The position numbers and the translations under genes were made by a program. Shown here in pieces: positions 1-9,708 of a stretch of DNA of 64,000 bases. Numbering within the stretch: the stretch's first letter is position 1; every line of letters begins with the position of its first letter. The notes below the pieces were generated by a model. It made no database searches. It was given only the letters and a program-made list of their open reading frames with translations, and was not told where the DNA came from. Source of the stretch: an uncultured Spirochaetaceae bacterium (GTDB taxonomy: Bacteria > Spirochaetota > Spirochaetia > Treponematales > Treponemataceae); assembly GCA_902802305.1 (NCBI GenBank), contig CADCLG010000001.1:289698-353697 (forward strand), read 5' to 3'.

Positions 1-1
1 A

Positions 2-2035
2 TGGTGTCTTTACAATGCATCTGACGACTGCCAGAACTTCCAGAGAAACTTTTCTACAGGTGAAGTAGAAATTGAAGGAAGCGGAATCTACCATAAAACT
101 GAATACCGCGAAAGACGAAATCACTTTGCTTTCTACTGGTGTAATCAGAAAATAGACGGTTTTGATACTGACCGCGAAACTTTCCTTGGACTTTATAATC
201 CAATTTCTGCACCTCAGACAGTTGTTGCTGGCAAGAGCGGAAACTCTGTTGCAGACGGTTGGTCTCCAATTGCTTCTCATCGTGTAAATCTAACTCTTAA
301 AGCAGGTGAAGAAAAGACCTTTATTTTCGTGCTCGGCTACATTGAAATGGAAGATGATAAAAAGTTCCTTTCTGAGGCTGATAAGAAAAAGGCTTTGGAT
401 GCAGGTTTGCTCCGCACAAATACAGCAAGTGGCGTAATCAATAAGGAAAAGGCTTATGCTTTGCAGAAGAAGTTTGATTCTAAAGAAAAAGTTCTTGCTG
501 CCTGGGATGCTTTGCGCCTCTTCTGGGATGAAACTTTATCACACTTCTCTATTAAAACTGGTGACGAAAAGCTTGACCGAATGGCTGTATGGAACCAGTA
601 CCAGTGTGTTGTTACCTATAACTTTGCACGTTCTGCCTCTTACTTTGAAAGCGGAATTGGTCGTGGACTTGGTTTCCGCGATACTTCTCAGGATATGCTT
701 GGCGCTGCTCATCAGTTGCCGGCTTCACGTATTCGTGAGCGACTTTATGATGTTGCTGCAACTCAGTTTGAAGACGGTTCTGCTTATCATCAGTTCCAGC
801 CACTTACAAAACGTGGAAATGCAGATATTGGTTCTAACTTCAACGATGACCCACTCTGGCTTGTTCTTGGTGTTGGCAACTATATCCGCGAATCTGGCGA
901 TGTTGACTTCCTTAAGGTTGATGTTCCTTTTGATAACTCTGAAACAAATAAAGCTACAATGTTTGAGCACTTACGCCGTTCTTACAACTACATTCCAAAC
1001 CATATGGGACCACACGGACTTCCACTTATTGGTCGCGCCGACTGGAATGACTGTCTCAACCTCAACTGTTTCTCTACAAATCCAAACGATTCCTTCCAGA
1101 CTTCTACAAACAAGGATGGAAAGAACGCTGAATCAGTAATGATTGCTCAGATGTTTGTATTTGTAACTCCAGACTATGTTCAGATGTGCCGCCTTATGGG
1201 TGATGAAGCTGAAGCAAAACGCGCTGAAGAGCTTTGCAAAAAGATGGAAGAAGCTATCTGTACTGCAGGCTGGGACGGTGAATGGTATGTTCGTGCTTAT
1301 GATGATTTTGGTCACAAAATTGGCAGCCACGAATGTGAAGATGGAAAAATCTTTATTGAAAGCCAGGGCTTTGGAACTATGGCAAAGATTGGAGCCGATA
1401 AGGGGTATCCACAGAAATCACTTGACAGCGTAAAGAAATATCTTGATTCTAAATACGGTATTGTAATTCTCTGGCCTGCTTACCAGAACTATCACGTAGA
1501 GCTTGGTGAAGTTTCTTCTTATCCACCTGGATACAAAGAGAACGGCGGTATTTTCTGCCACAACAACCCGTGGGTAATCATTGGTGAAGTTGTAAACGGC
1601 CGCCCTGAAGATGCCTTTGAACACTACACAAAGATTGCTCCGGCTTGGGTTGAAGAAAAATGGTCTGATATTCACCGCACAGAACCTTATGTATACAGCC
1701 AGATGGTTGCAGGAAAAGAAGCACGCCGCGAAGGTGAAGCTAAAAACTCATGGCTTACAGGTACTGCTGCATGGAACTTTGTTGCACTTTCACAGTACAT
1801 CTGCGGTTTGCGCCCACAGCATGCAGGTTTGGAAATTGAACCACGCTTGCCAAGCCACGTAAAGAATGCAGAAATTACACGTAAGTTCCGTGGCGTAACT
1901 TACCACATCACTGTTGAAAACAAAAAGAACACAGGAACTGTTTCGCTTGAAGTTAAGGGCGGAAAAGCAAACGGTTTGATTGTTGCAGCAGATAAGGGTG
2001 TAAAGGAAGTTTACGTAAAGGCAACGGTTGCGTAA
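2..2035 (+). CDS. Cellobiose phosphorylase (GH94), 5' end outside window
   Basis: The reading frame is open from base 2, so the first part of the gene lies before the window; 677 residues are visible, while the family is usually about 800 long. GH94 enzymes split cellobiose with phosphate into glucose and glucose 1-phosphate in the cytoplasm. The [11 protein letters not shown] motif (about 1031-1063) carries the catalytic acid Asp of the DWND group. [14 protein letters not shown] near the start and the C-terminal [16 protein letters not shown] stretch are also typical. An internal ATG at 329 is not the start, because homologous sequence continues upstream in the same frame. The specificity call (cellobiose rather than chitobiose or cellodextrin) rests on overall resemblance and is less certain than the family. 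Confidence 0.88.
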   Translation, partial: WCLYNASDDCQNFQRNFSTGEVEIEGSGIYHKTEYRERRNHFAFYWCNQKIDGFDTDRETFLGLYNPISAPQTVVAGKSGNSVADGWSPIASHRVNLTLKAGEEKTFIFVLGYIEMEDDKKFLSEADKKKALDAGLLRTNTASGVINKEKAYALQKKFDSKEKVLAAWDALRLFWDETLSHFSIKTGDEKLDRMAVWNQYQCVVTYNFARSASYFESGIGRGLGFRDTSQDMLGAAHQLPASRIRERLYDVAATQFEDGSAYHQFQPLTKRGNADIGSNFNDDPLWLVLGVGNYIRESGDVDFLKVDVPFDNSETNKATMFEHLRRSYNYIPNHMGPHGLPLIGRADWNDCLNLNCFSTNPNDSFQTSTNKDGKNAESVMIAQMFVFVTPDYVQMCRLMGDEAEAKRAEELCKKMEEAICTAGWDGEWYVRAYDDFGHKIGSHECEDGKIFIESQGFGTMAKIGADKGYPQKSLDSVKKYLDSKYGIVILWPAYQNYHVELGEVSSYPPGYKENGGIFCHNNPWVIIGEVVNGRPEDAFEHYTKIAPAWVEEKWSDIHRTEPYVYSQMVAGKEARREGEAKNSWLTGTAAWNFVALSQYICGLRPQHAGLEIEPRLPSHVKNAEITRKFRGVTYHITVENKKNTGTVSLEVKGGKANGLIVAADKGVKEVYVKATVA

Positions 2036-2089
2036 TAAAAAAAACAGAATCCTGTAAGAAGGATTCCGCTGAAAGTAAAAGGTTTTTAC

Positions 2090-2127
2090 AAAAAACTGCC
2101 TTAAATGATTTTAAGGCAGTTTTTTTT
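2090..2127. terminator. Bidirectional intrinsic terminator
   Basis: A stem of AAAACTGCCTTAA against TTAAGGCAGTTTT with a short loop, A-rich on the left and T-rich on the right. It lies between two converging genes (GH94 on plus, BspA-like lipoprotein on minus) and can end transcription in both directions. Confidence 0.85.
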
Positions 2128-2132
2128 ACAAT

Positions 2133-5100
2133 TTAGTCTTCTGTGTAGTTCCAGATGATTGTGGCACTGTTGCATCCATTAAACCAAGATGAATACCATG
2201 TTGATGGAGCTTCGGTATAGCCAATTACTTTGATGGAAGCAAGACCTGTACAACCATTAAAAACATTTCCCTCTATCTTTTTTACAGAGTGAGGTATTGT
2301 AATTGTGGTAAGGCCTTTACATTGACTGAAGGCATATTCTTCAATAGTGGTAATATTTGAATTTAGTGTAAAAGATGTAAGTGATGTACAACCAGAGAAT
2401 GAATAGTTATCAATTAGAGTAACTTTTTCTGGTACTGTAAATGATTGTAATGATGAACAATCCTGGAATGCAAATGAACCAATTTCATAAACTGTATCTG
2501 GAAGTGTTATGGATGTAAGTGATGAACAATATCGGAAAGAATTGGAACCTATTTTTGTTACATTATTACCCATTGTAACAGAAGAAAGGTTACTGCATCC
2601 ATCAAATAATCCATTGATTTCAAGAACTCCAGAAGGAAGAATAACAGAAGAAAGTGAAGAACAATTCATAAAGACTTGAGTTCCCATACTAACTATATTT
2701 TCACCAAGAGAAATATTTACGAGAGATGAACAAGAGTCAAATACATGATCGCCGATGGAAACAACACTGTTTGGTACTACAAGGTTAACAAGTTTTTTAC
2801 ATTTTTCAAAAGCTCTATCTTCAATATATTTTACGTTATCAGGAATGATAAAACTTGTAAAAGCAGTAGAATAAAATGCCTCTTCTCCAATAATTGTGAC
2901 AGCCTGAGGAATTGTAATTGAAGACAAAGATGTACAATTATAGAACATTTCCAAACCAATTGCAGATGGAATATTTGGCAATGTTACCGAAGTAAGGAAT
3001 GAACAATTCTTGAATACACATATACCCATTGAGAGTACAGAATCAGGAATATCAATTTCTGTAAGAGAAGTACAGCCTTGGAAAACACTATTTCCGATTA
3101 TCTTCACAGAATCAGGGATTTGTATTGAAGAAAGGTTTGTACAATTCATGAAAGCACCTGCTTCAATTGACAAAACACCATAAGGAATTATTAAAGTAGA
3201 AAGACTTGTACAGCTATAGAAAAGATGTTCAGACAAAACTTCTAGTGTTTGAGGAAGGGTAATAGAGTTAAGGTTTATACATTCCCAGAAAGCATCTTCT
3301 CCAATCATGGTAATTGTATTTGGTAATGCAATTGCTTCGAGTGTAGAACAAGAATAGAATGCTTTTTCTGGTAGACTTGTTAGCCCAGTAACTCGTGTTA
3401 AATCAAGGCGAACCTTTTTCTGATTGTTATCTTTCAATGCTTGTTTTATTACGGAGATTTTTCCTGATGTTAATTCACCTGTTAATGTAATTACAAATGG
3501 GCCTGCTCCATTCTGAGCATCCAGATATGAAGCAAAATTATCTACTGTAATTACCTGTGATGTTTCACCGTTAAGTCCACTGGTACCACTAGTTGCAAGA
3601 AGCTGCCATTCATCTTCTATAAAGATATAAGAATTACCGTTAGTGCTGTTATAGTATGCTTGGTATTCTGCTGGATTTGCTGGAGCGGTATTTAAAGAGC
3701 CGAGCCATTCAATTGTTGTATTTGGATTTCTTGGTTCCGGGAGTTTATTCCAGCTCGTTCCATCATAAACGAATATCGCACAGAAATTAGTATTGTAGTA
3801 AGCCCAGTTAGCTTCTGGTGCTTCTGGTGCAGCTGACAAAGAACCTTTCCAAATTATGTTCAAGTTGCCTTGTGCAAGAAGTTGCCAGATTGTTCCATTC
3901 CAGAGGTAAGAACAACCGTCGTTTGTATTGTAATAAGCCCAATACAATTCAGGATTTACAGGAGCCGAATCGAATGCACCTTTCCAGATTAGTGAACGAC
4001 CATCTTTTCCATCCTTGCCATTTGTTCCGTCAATACCATTGGTACCGTTTATACCGTTTAAGCCATCTGCACCAGCTTTTGCAAGCAAGGTCCACTGTGT
4101 TCCATCATAAATATAAGAACAACCATCTGTTGTGTTGTAGTATGCCCAGTTTCTTTCTGGTTCATCAGGAGCTTCGTCAAGTTCGCCTTTCCAGATAATT
4201 CCGATACCGTCAGCACCGTTTGTTCCATCAATACCATTGGTACCGTTTAAGCCATCTGCACCAGCTTTTGCAAGTAAGGTCCACTGTGTTCCATCATAAA
4301 TATAAGAACATCCGTCTGTTGAATTATAATAAGCCCAGTTTGTCTGAGGTTCATCAGGAGCTTCGTCGAGCTCGCCTTTCCAGATAATTCCGATACCATC
4401 ATTTCCATTCTGACCGTCAATACCATTTGTACCGTTGGTTCCATTTATACCATCAACACCAGCTCTAGAAAGCATATTCCATTTATTACCATCATAAATA
4501 TAAGAACAGCCATCTGTCGTATTGAAATAAGCCCAATTTCTCTGAGGTTCATCAGGAGATTCGTCAAGTTCGCCTTTCCAGATTATGCTTAAACCGTCAA
4601 TACCGTCTCGTCCATCATTTCCATTAGTACCGTTGGTTCCATCAACTCCGTCACGACCATCTTTTCCGTCAATACCGTCACGACCATCCTTTCCATTTTC
4701 TCCGTCTTTACCGTCAGCACCTTTTGCACCGGCTTTAGAAAGAAGATTCCATTCATCACCATTCCAAATATAAGAACATCCATCAGTAGTATTATAGTAA
4801 GCATTGTATAGTTCTGGATTTTCAGGAGCAGATGCTTTTTCGCCAAGCCAGGTAATTGAGGTGCCGTCTTTTCCATTTGTTCCGTCAATTCCGTCTCGAC
4901 CATCTTTACCGTCAATACCATCAATTCCGTCTTTTCCTTTTTCACCTGATCTTGCGAGCAAGGTCCATTGTGTTCCATCATAAATATAAGAACAGCCATC
5001 TGTCGTATTAAAATATGCCCATCCCGTTTTAGGAGATGCAAGTTCTGAAACCTCTGAAGATTCAAAACTTCCCTTCCATACAAGACTGTTATTTCCAGTT

Positions 5101-5831
5101 TCCATATCAGAAGAAAGAATATTCTTGGAACCGGCATTTACTGTTTCTGAAGCATTTACAGTTATTTTTGTCCAGGCTACTGTATAGTTTCCTTTCATAA
5201 TTACAAGTTGATATTCTTTGCCGGCAGGCAAATCAGAAATTTTAAAGCTTCCTGCATCATCAGTAATTGCAAGATAGCCTGTTCCTGCTACAAAAACAAA
5301 AAAGCCAAGATTTCCAGAAGAAGCCGCATCCAAAGTTACAATGCCGGAAATATTTCCAGTAGCAGTAAGTTTTAGTGTCTCGGCTGTAACAGTATCATCT
5401 GCCTTAACCTGAATGTTTGTAGAAACGGCTTTTTCTGTCGAGTTTTGCATTGAAGCATAAATGGTATAAATACCAGGAACTACATCTGTAAAAGTATATT
5501 GTCCATCCCTGTCTGTTTTTATTTGAACTATATTCGCACTTGCAAGTACAGCTCGATCTGATGAAGTAACTGCTGAACGTGCACTTGTAGCTGCAAGTTC
5601 GTTCTGATACAAATCTGCACTTATAACGCCAGATGTAGGAACAAGAGAAACCGTAATGCCGGAATAATCGTTTGAGTTTTCACAAATTACAGAGCCTTTT
5701 ACGCTTCCGTATTTGTTATTCTGCAAATACTCGTTAATTTTTGCAGCAGTTAATCCATCGCATCCTGCAAAAAGCAGAAGTGTTGCTGCAACCAAAAATG
5801 CTGTTTTTAAAGCATTAAATCGTTTTTTCAT
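2133..5831 (-). CDS. Mosaic surface lipoprotein: collagen-like, WKG modules, BspA-type LRRs
   Basis: A 1232-residue exported lipoprotein with lipobox LLFAGC at Cys24. Order of parts: a carboxypeptidase-regulatory-like beta-sandwich region (about 45-235); eight copies of a roughly 45-residue module ending WAYYNTTDGCSYIYDGTQW, most separated by collagen-like Gly-X-X runs (KDGIDG, TNGTNG; about 240-720); then about 17 leucine-rich repeats of the BspA/LRR_5 type (about 780-1215). BspA-type repeats are known from oral and gut bacteria in adhesion to host proteins; adhesion here is inference. GGAGG sits just before the ATG. The repeats are similar at DNA level, so copy number may change by recombination. 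No binding partner can be deduced. Confidence 0.85.
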   Translation of the reverse strand: MKKRFNALKTAFLVAATLLLFAGCDGLTAAKINEYLQNNKYGSVKGSVICENSNDYSGITVSLVPTSGVISADLYQNELAATSARSAVTSSDRAVLASANIVQIKTDRDGQYTFTDVVPGIYTIYASMQNSTEKAVSTNIQVKADDTVTAETLKLTATGNISGIVTLDAASSGNLGFFVFVAGTGYLAITDDAGSFKISDLPAGKEYQLVIMKGNYTVAWTKITVNASETVNAGSKNILSSDMETGNNSLVWKGSFESSEVSELASPKTGWAYFNTTDGCSYIYDGTQWTLLARSGEKGKDGIDGIDGKDGRDGIDGTNGKDGTSITWLGEKASAPENPELYNAYYNTTDGCSYIWNGDEWNLLSKAGAKGADGKDGENGKDGRDGIDGKDGRDGVDGTNGTNGNDGRDGIDGLSIIWKGELDESPDEPQRNWAYFNTTDGCSYIYDGNKWNMLSRAGVDGINGTNGTNGIDGQNGNDGIGIIWKGELDEAPDEPQTNWAYYNSTDGCSYIYDGTQWTLLAKAGADGLNGTNGIDGTNGADGIGIIWKGELDEAPDEPERNWAYYNTTDGCSYIYDGTQWTLLAKAGADGLNGINGTNGIDGTNGKDGKDGRSLIWKGAFDSAPVNPELYWAYYNTNDGCSYLWNGTIWQLLAQGNLNIIWKGSLSAAPEAPEANWAYYNTNFCAIFVYDGTSWNKLPEPRNPNTTIEWLGSLNTAPANPAEYQAYYNSTNGNSYIFIEDEWQLLATSGTSGLNGETSQVITVDNFASYLDAQNGAGPFVITLTGELTSGKISVIKQALKDNNQKKVRLDLTRVTGLTSLPEKAFYSCSTLEAIALPNTITMIGEDAFWECINLNSITLPQTLEVLSEHLFYSCTSLSTLIIPYGVLSIEAGAFMNCTNLSSIQIPDSVKIIGNSVFQGCTSLTEIDIPDSVLSMGICVFKNCSFLTSVTLPNIPSAIGLEMFYNCTSLSSITIPQAVTIIGEEAFYSTAFTSFIIPDNVKYIEDRAFEKCKKLVNLVVPNSVVSIGDHVFDSCSSLVNISLGENIVSMGTQVFMNCSSLSSVILPSGVLEINGLFDGCSNLSSVTMGNNVTKIGSNSFRYCSSLTSITLPDTVYEIGSFAFQDCSSLQSFTVPEKVTLIDNYSFSGCTSLTSFTLNSNITTIEEYAFSQCKGLTTITIPHSVKKIEGNVFNGCTGLASIKVIGYTEAPSTWYSSWFNGCNSATIIWNYTED
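3565..5095 (-). repeat. Eight tandem coding modules with Gly-X-X spacers
   Basis: In-frame repeats inside the BspA-like lipoprotein gene. Each copy encodes (I/L)(I/V)W(K/L)G, an AP..P segment and AYYN(T/S)TDGCSYI. Copies at about 4060-4200 and 4245-4385 are nearly identical at DNA level. Copies 7 and 8 (about 3565-3860) are the most diverged and lack long collagen-like spacers. Confidence 0.85.
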
Positions 5832-5872
5832 TTAAACCTCCGTTTAATATACTTTTTTTAAGTATCTTTATG

Positions 5873-5900
5873 ATTATAGCAGAGGCAAAATATTTAACAA
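5873..5900 (-). promoter_or_regulatory. Sigma-70-type promoter of the BspA-like lipoprotein
   Basis: On the minus strand TTGTTA (5895-5900), 16 bp, then TATAAT (5873-5878), about 42 bp before the ATG at 5831. Spacing and -10 are good; the -35 is imperfect. Confidence 0.5.
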
Positions 5901-5957
5901 TACCAAGCTAATTTTTTGCGTTTGCATTTTTCGGATAATAGTTCTATATTTACTTTT

Positions 5958-6362
5958 ATGACTGCAATTGCAAAGTTTTTAAGTGATATAGAAAAAATAA
6001 AAAAATATGACAGGCAGAATCATGGAAATCAGCCTGATTATAAGAGGTTTTCACGCGATATTCGCAATCTTTTTGAACGTTCCTCTTCTTGTCCTGGAGA
6101 TTTACCGGGGTCTGTATTTGAATACTGGGAAAATGAATATATTTTTAAATCTCAGAATATTAAGGAAGAGCCCCTTCAGGAAAATTGTGACCGTCTGGCA
6201 GCAATGCTTTCTTTTCTTAATGGTGATGATGAAGATTTAAGCCTGCTTTCAGATTCGGACTGGCAGGAAATTGGAAAGCTTGTAAATTACGAATCTGAAG
6301 ATTTGCCGATTGATGTTCTTCAGGAACTTATGAAAGTTCTTGTTGAAAAAAATGCATACTAG
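5958..6362 (+). CDS. Small helical protein of unknown function
   Basis: 134 residues from the ATG at 5958. I do not recognise a family. The sequence is charged and predicted largely helical, with an acidic segment NGDDEDLSLLSDSDW and no signal peptide, membrane segment or Cys motif. An earlier in-frame ATG at 5916 would add 14 residues (RLHFSDNSS...) but overlaps the likely promoter. TATATT at 5945-5950 lies exactly 7 bp before this ATG and there is no Shine-Dalgarno, so the mRNA may be leaderless. The gene ends 19 bp before the radical SAM gene and may be co-transcribed with it. Confidence 0.55.
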   Translation: MTAIAKFLSDIEKIKKYDRQNHGNQPDYKRFSRDIRNLFERSSSCPGDLPGSVFEYWENEYIFKSQNIKEEPLQENCDRLAAMLSFLNGDDEDLSLLSDSDWQEIGKLVNYESEDLPIDVLQELMKVLVEKNAY

Positions 6363-6381
6363 GAAAGCTTGTTGAAAACGT

Positions 6382-7428
6382 ATGCAGAATATGAATGAAA
6401 TAATCCAGAAATATTATAGAAATTGTACTCAGTGTCCTCGGAAATGCAAGGCAGACCGTACTGCTTTGTCTGGAGCTGGCATGGGCTTTTGCAGGGAGCC
6501 TGCAGAACTCAGAATTGCTTTTGCAGGACTTCACTTTGGTGAGGAGCCGCTGGTTACAGTTTTTGGTGGAAGCGGTACAATCTTTTTTACTGGATGTACT
6601 TTGCGCTGTGCCTTTTGTCAGAATTATCAGATTAGTCAGAATGGATATGGAAGGGAAGTTTCTCTGGAAGAGTTCGCGCAAATCTGCCTTAAATTACAGG
6701 AAGCTGGAGCTGAAAATATAAATCTTGTTACTCCAAGTCATAACATTCCGCTGATTGCTGAGGGAATTCGTCTTGCTAAGTCGTACGGTGTTACTGTGCC
6801 CTTCTGCTGGAACTCCTCTGCTTATGAATCTGTGGAAATGCTGGAGCTTCTTCGCGGGCTTGTTACAATCTGGCTGCCGGACTTAAAAACACTCAGTTCA
6901 GTGCTTTCAAAAAAACTTTTTGCTGCTCAAGATTACCCGGATGTTGCTGCAAGGGCCATCCGCTGGATGATAGAAAATAATCCTATGCAAATTGACGAAA
7001 TCCCTGAACCGCCTGATGCTAAGCCTGTTGAATGGGCAGAGCCGGGAGAAACACGCGATAAAATGCTGCAGGGAGTTATAATCCGTCATCTTTTTTTGCC
7101 GGGACGTTTTGAGGAAACAGCAGATGTTCTTGCCTGGCTAAAAGAAAATGCCGACGGAAAAGCCTGTATTTCGCTTATGAATCAGTATACGCCGGTTAAT
7201 TTTTCTGAAGATAAAAAAGAGCTGGAAGCGCGAAAGCAATCACTTTCTACAATAGAAAATCGCCTTGTTACGGTTCAGGAAGATCAGGATTTGCAGGATT
7301 TGATTGAAGCCTACGATTTTGATTATCTTTTTTATCAGGAATTGACGGACGATACAAGCTGGTTACCGGATTTTACACGTAAGCAGCCTTTTTCTAATAA
7401 ACTGGCAAAACCGATTTGGCATGCATAA
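6382..7428 (+). CDS. Radical SAM protein, PflA-like (COG1313 type)
   Basis: 348 residues. The motif CTLRCAFCQNY supplies the CxxxCxxC ligands for the radical SAM 4Fe-4S cluster (about residues 72-79). An N-terminal CTQCPRKC group with a later Cys before GFCREP is the extra Cys-rich head seen in uncharacterised homologues of pyruvate formate-lyase activating enzyme. The middle, NLVTPSHNIPLI and IWLPDLKTL, fits the half-barrel of this family. The actual substrate of these homologues is not known to me; calling it a glycyl radical enzyme activase would be a guess, and no glycyl radical enzyme lies nearby. A second ATG at 6391 is an alternative start. It follows the small unknown gene and precedes a TatD gene on the same strand. 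Confidence 0.8.
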   Translation: MQNMNEIIQKYYRNCTQCPRKCKADRTALSGAGMGFCREPAELRIAFAGLHFGEEPLVTVFGGSGTIFFTGCTLRCAFCQNYQISQNGYGREVSLEEFAQICLKLQEAGAENINLVTPSHNIPLIAEGIRLAKSYGVTVPFCWNSSAYESVEMLELLRGLVTIWLPDLKTLSSVLSKKLFAAQDYPDVAARAIRWMIENNPMQIDEIPEPPDAKPVEWAEPGETRDKMLQGVIIRHLFLPGRFEETADVLAWLKENADGKACISLMNQYTPVNFSEDKKELEARKQSLSTIENRLVTVQEDQDLQDLIEAYDFDYLFYQELTDDTSWLPDFTRKQPFSNKLAKPIWHA

Positions 7429-7469
7429 TTCATAATGCAGAAGTAATGATTTATGAGGATAATTGACTT

Positions 7470-8363
7470 ATGTTTACTGATACACATTTTCATTTTAAGA
7501 TGATGGTTACAGAGAGGGAAATTGATGGGGTTGAAGTTCTCTCTAAGATGGCAGACCGTGATTGTTTTTTGGGACTTGATATTGGAACCAAACCTGAAGA
7601 TTTACTGGAGAGACAGGCTTTTATGGATAAAACAATTGCCCAGATTGCAGACGGTCAGATTTCAGACCGAGTAAGGGATTTTATATATTTTTCTGCAGGA
7701 ATCTGGCCGGAAATAGAATACATTCATAATAGGGAAGAAAGCGTAAATCAGCTGGTTGCTCAGATTCAGAGGGCTGCAGCAGAACCAGACAGAGACACCT
7801 TGCATAGAAAAATAATTGCGATAGGGGAGTGCGGCCTTGATCACCACTGGAATCCTTCCGGGGCAGATGGGCGCAGCGAAGAAGATTTTGACAGCAAAAC
7901 TTATCAGGGCGAACGGGAGCTTTTTGAAATGCAGCTGGAACTGGGCAAAAAGCTGAATCTTCCTGTTATAATTCATAGCCGCGATGCTTTTGAAGACACT
8001 TTGGAATGTGTAAAAAATGTCGGCTATAACTGCGGAATCATGCACTGCTACAGCTATGGTATTGAAGAAGCGCGTAAGTTTTTGGATTTAGGCTGGTATA
8101 TCAGTTTTTCGGGCAGTGTGACCTATACAAAAAAATCAAAACTCGAAGAAATGAAGGCGCTTTTACAGTTTATTCCAGAAGACAGAATCCTTTGTGAGAC
8201 GGATGCACCTTATCTTGCACCGGTTCCATGTCGCGGACAGCCGAATACACCTTATCTTGTTCAGCATGTTTATGAATATGTCGCTGCTGCAAGAAAAACA
8301 AGTCCGGATGCACTGTCTGCGCTTGTTGATGAAAATGCAAAAAAACTTTTTAAGCTTGGATAA
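7470..8363 (+). CDS. TatD-family metal-dependent hydrolase (putative DNase)
   Basis: 297 residues with the whole TatD pattern: the N-terminal metal site FTDTHFHF, Glu in IGECGLDHHW, His in VIIHSRDAFEDT, His in MHCYSYG and the catalytic Asp in CETDAPYLAPVP. TatD proteins are amidohydrolase-fold cytoplasmic nucleases acting on 3' ends of DNA; the cellular role varies. AGGA at 7456 lies ahead of the ATG. It is the last gene of a plus-strand run and ends 5 bp from the stop of the opposing gene, with no obvious terminator between. An insertion between the first His pair and the Glu (KPEDLLERQ to SVNQLVAQ) makes this part longer than in E. coli TatD. Confidence 0.9.
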   Translation: MFTDTHFHFKMMVTEREIDGVEVLSKMADRDCFLGLDIGTKPEDLLERQAFMDKTIAQIADGQISDRVRDFIYFSAGIWPEIEYIHNREESVNQLVAQIQRAAAEPDRDTLHRKIIAIGECGLDHHWNPSGADGRSEEDFDSKTYQGERELFEMQLELGKKLNLPVIIHSRDAFEDTLECVKNVGYNCGIMHCYSYGIEEARKFLDLGWYISFSGSVTYTKKSKLEEMKALLQFIPEDRILCETDAPYLAPVPCRGQPNTPYLVQHVYEYVAAARKTSPDALSALVDENAKKLFKLG

Positions 8364-8368
8364 ATAGA

Positions 8369-9274
8369 TTATTCGCTTAATAAGGGCGGCTGCTGACGCA
8401 CCGGGCTTTGAGATTTATCTTCAACTTTATTTTCAATTGTCGGGTGTATATTCAAATAATCAGAAAGGAGTCTTATATCTCTGTCTTTAAGATGATTAAA
8501 ATGTTCGACAAAGCGCAAATCATTATCTCCGTTGAAATACTGCTTCACGAATATTCTTTCAATTTCGGGTTTTGAATCATCAAGAATGGATAAAAATGTT
8601 TCTTCCTGCTTTTTTTGATGCAGTTTTTCAAGTTCTTCAGATTCTTTTGCAGATAAATGCTCAAGCTCAGGCGTGACCGAAGAAATATCCTTTTTATAAT
8701 CATCACCCTTTACATAATTCTGGTTTTTAAAAAGCTGGTCAAAATCAATTGAGTGAGTAAAATTAAGCTTAATTTTTTTGCTGCCGTCTTTGTCAATCGC
8801 AATATATGAGTCAGAAAGATTCACGCCGAATAAAACGTCATTTACAGTCATCACCCTGCGCGAAATTATTTTTTTCTGATGGTTGGGCAAAATCATCTTT
8901 TCAATCTTTTTGCGCATAGACAAATCCAAATCATCATAATTAGTTTCAATTTTCATTGTTTCCAGTTTTTTAAAATAAATCACAATGTTTTTTACAGATA
9001 AAGCCTGGTTCGCAATAATTGTTGTGTAAAGACCTTCCGGCTGTTTTTTAGATGAATCCTTTGTGCTGATATCCTTGAATACTGAAACAACAGCCTTTAT
9101 TCCAAAATGTCCGATTAAGAGGTAATAAAGAGCAAAGAAAAATAAATAAACAATCTGCTCCAGCTGCCCGGAAAAATACAAAAGTCCAAAAGGTAAAATC
9201 AGTAAAAAACTTGTCACAACAACCGTGAGAATGAAGGTAAAAATTGATTTGATGATTCGCTTTAGCTTTCCCAT
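8369..9274 (-). CDS. Membrane-anchored protein of unknown function
   Basis: 301 residues. Two hydrophobic segments at about 10-33 and 36-60 are followed by a long charged soluble region (about 70-301) with many Lys and Glu and a coiled-coil-like stretch (LEHLSAKESEELEKLHQKKQ). No recognised domain. The topology suggests the soluble part faces the cytoplasm. GAGGAAAAC lies just before the ATG. It stands alone, converging on tatD and divergent from the toxin-antitoxin pair. Confidence 0.7.
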   Translation of the reverse strand: MGKLKRIIKSIFTFILTVVVTSFLLILPFGLLYFSGQLEQIVYLFFFALYYLLIGHFGIKAVVSVFKDISTKDSSKKQPEGLYTTIIANQALSVKNIVIYFKKLETMKIETNYDDLDLSMRKKIEKMILPNHQKKIISRRVMTVNDVLFGVNLSDSYIAIDKDGSKKIKLNFTHSIDFDQLFKNQNYVKGDDYKKDISSVTPELEHLSAKESEELEKLHQKKQEETFLSILDDSKPEIERIFVKQYFNGDNDLRFVEHFNHLKDRDIRLLSDYLNIHPTIENKVEDKSQSPVRQQPPLLSE

Positions 9275-9334
9275 GTTTTCCTCTTGAGATTATTATAATA
9301 GGAAGATGGGGTTTTTGCCAGCAGGCTTTTTTTA

Positions 9335-9387
9335 TTGTCAGATATGTTTTTATTTGATATAATATGACTATATAATGACTAGTTATT
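9335..9387 (+). promoter_or_regulatory. Promoter and candidate operator of the vapBC-like pair
   Basis: TTGTCA (9335-9340), 17 bp, TATAAT (9358-9363) forms a good promoter; a second TATAAT lies at 9371-9376. The near-palindrome AATGACTAGTTATT (9374-9387) overlaps the second -10 and would suit autoregulation by the antitoxin, as is usual for this class. Operator assignment is inference. Confidence 0.5.
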
Positions 9388-9423
9388 GTGAATATGTTTT
9401 ATTGTTCCGGGAGGTATAGAATT

Positions 9424-9708
9424 ATGACTGTTCCACTTTTCGATGTAAAAGCAAAGTTTTGTGAGTATGTCACTCGCGCTGAAAATGGTGATGTAATTGA
9501 AATTACAAAACATGGAAGATCTGCTGTCGTAATAATCAGTTCTGCAGAATATGAAAAATTGAATGAGGGATATCATCCTTCCTTTATTGATAATTTGAAC
9601 AGATGGCACAGAAAAACTGGCGGATTGACTGAAGATGAATATAACAGTTTTCAGCAGAAAGTTTTGAGAAACAAAGAAGTATACTCAAATCAAGGAGGGA
9701 TGTTTTGA
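9424..9708 (+). CDS. Antitoxin, Phd/YefM family
   Basis: 94 residues from the ATG at 9424, which has GGGAGG 9 bp ahead; an upstream in-frame ATG at 9388 lacks this. The N-terminal part (VPLFDVKAKFCEYVTRAENGDVIEITKHGRSA as a fold, VVIISSAEYEKL) is the Phd/YefM DNA-binding domain, and the C-terminal tail is the likely toxin-binding segment. It would neutralise the PIN toxin encoded next and repress its own promoter. Its stop overlaps the toxin start by 4 bases. Confidence 0.87.
   Translation: MTVPLFDVKAKFCEYVTRAENGDVIEITKHGRSAVVIISSAEYEKLNEGYHPSFIDNLNRWHRKTGGLTEDEYNSFQQKVLRNKEVYSNQGGMF

Noticed and set aside
456..1139. 227-codon open frame on plus strand
   Set aside because: It lies wholly inside the GH94 gene in another frame; the GH94 frame has family motifs, this one has none.
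3565..5095. Regular repeats considered as a CRISPR array
   Set aside because: Repeats are translated in frame, too long and too variable, and have no spacers.
4589..5137. 182-codon minus-strand frame
   Set aside because: A shadow of the repetitive collagen-like region in the same strand's other frame; its residues simply mirror the repeats.
7424..7450. Possible dispersed repeat with AATTCATAATGCA-like sequence, also near 40441 and 50487
   Set aside because: The shared parts are short and AT-rich, with no conserved ends; chance likeness in intergenic DNA is likely.
9318..9333. GCC-AGCA-GGC hairpin with T run as a terminator
   Set aside because: The stem is only 3 bp and no plus-strand gene ends just before it.
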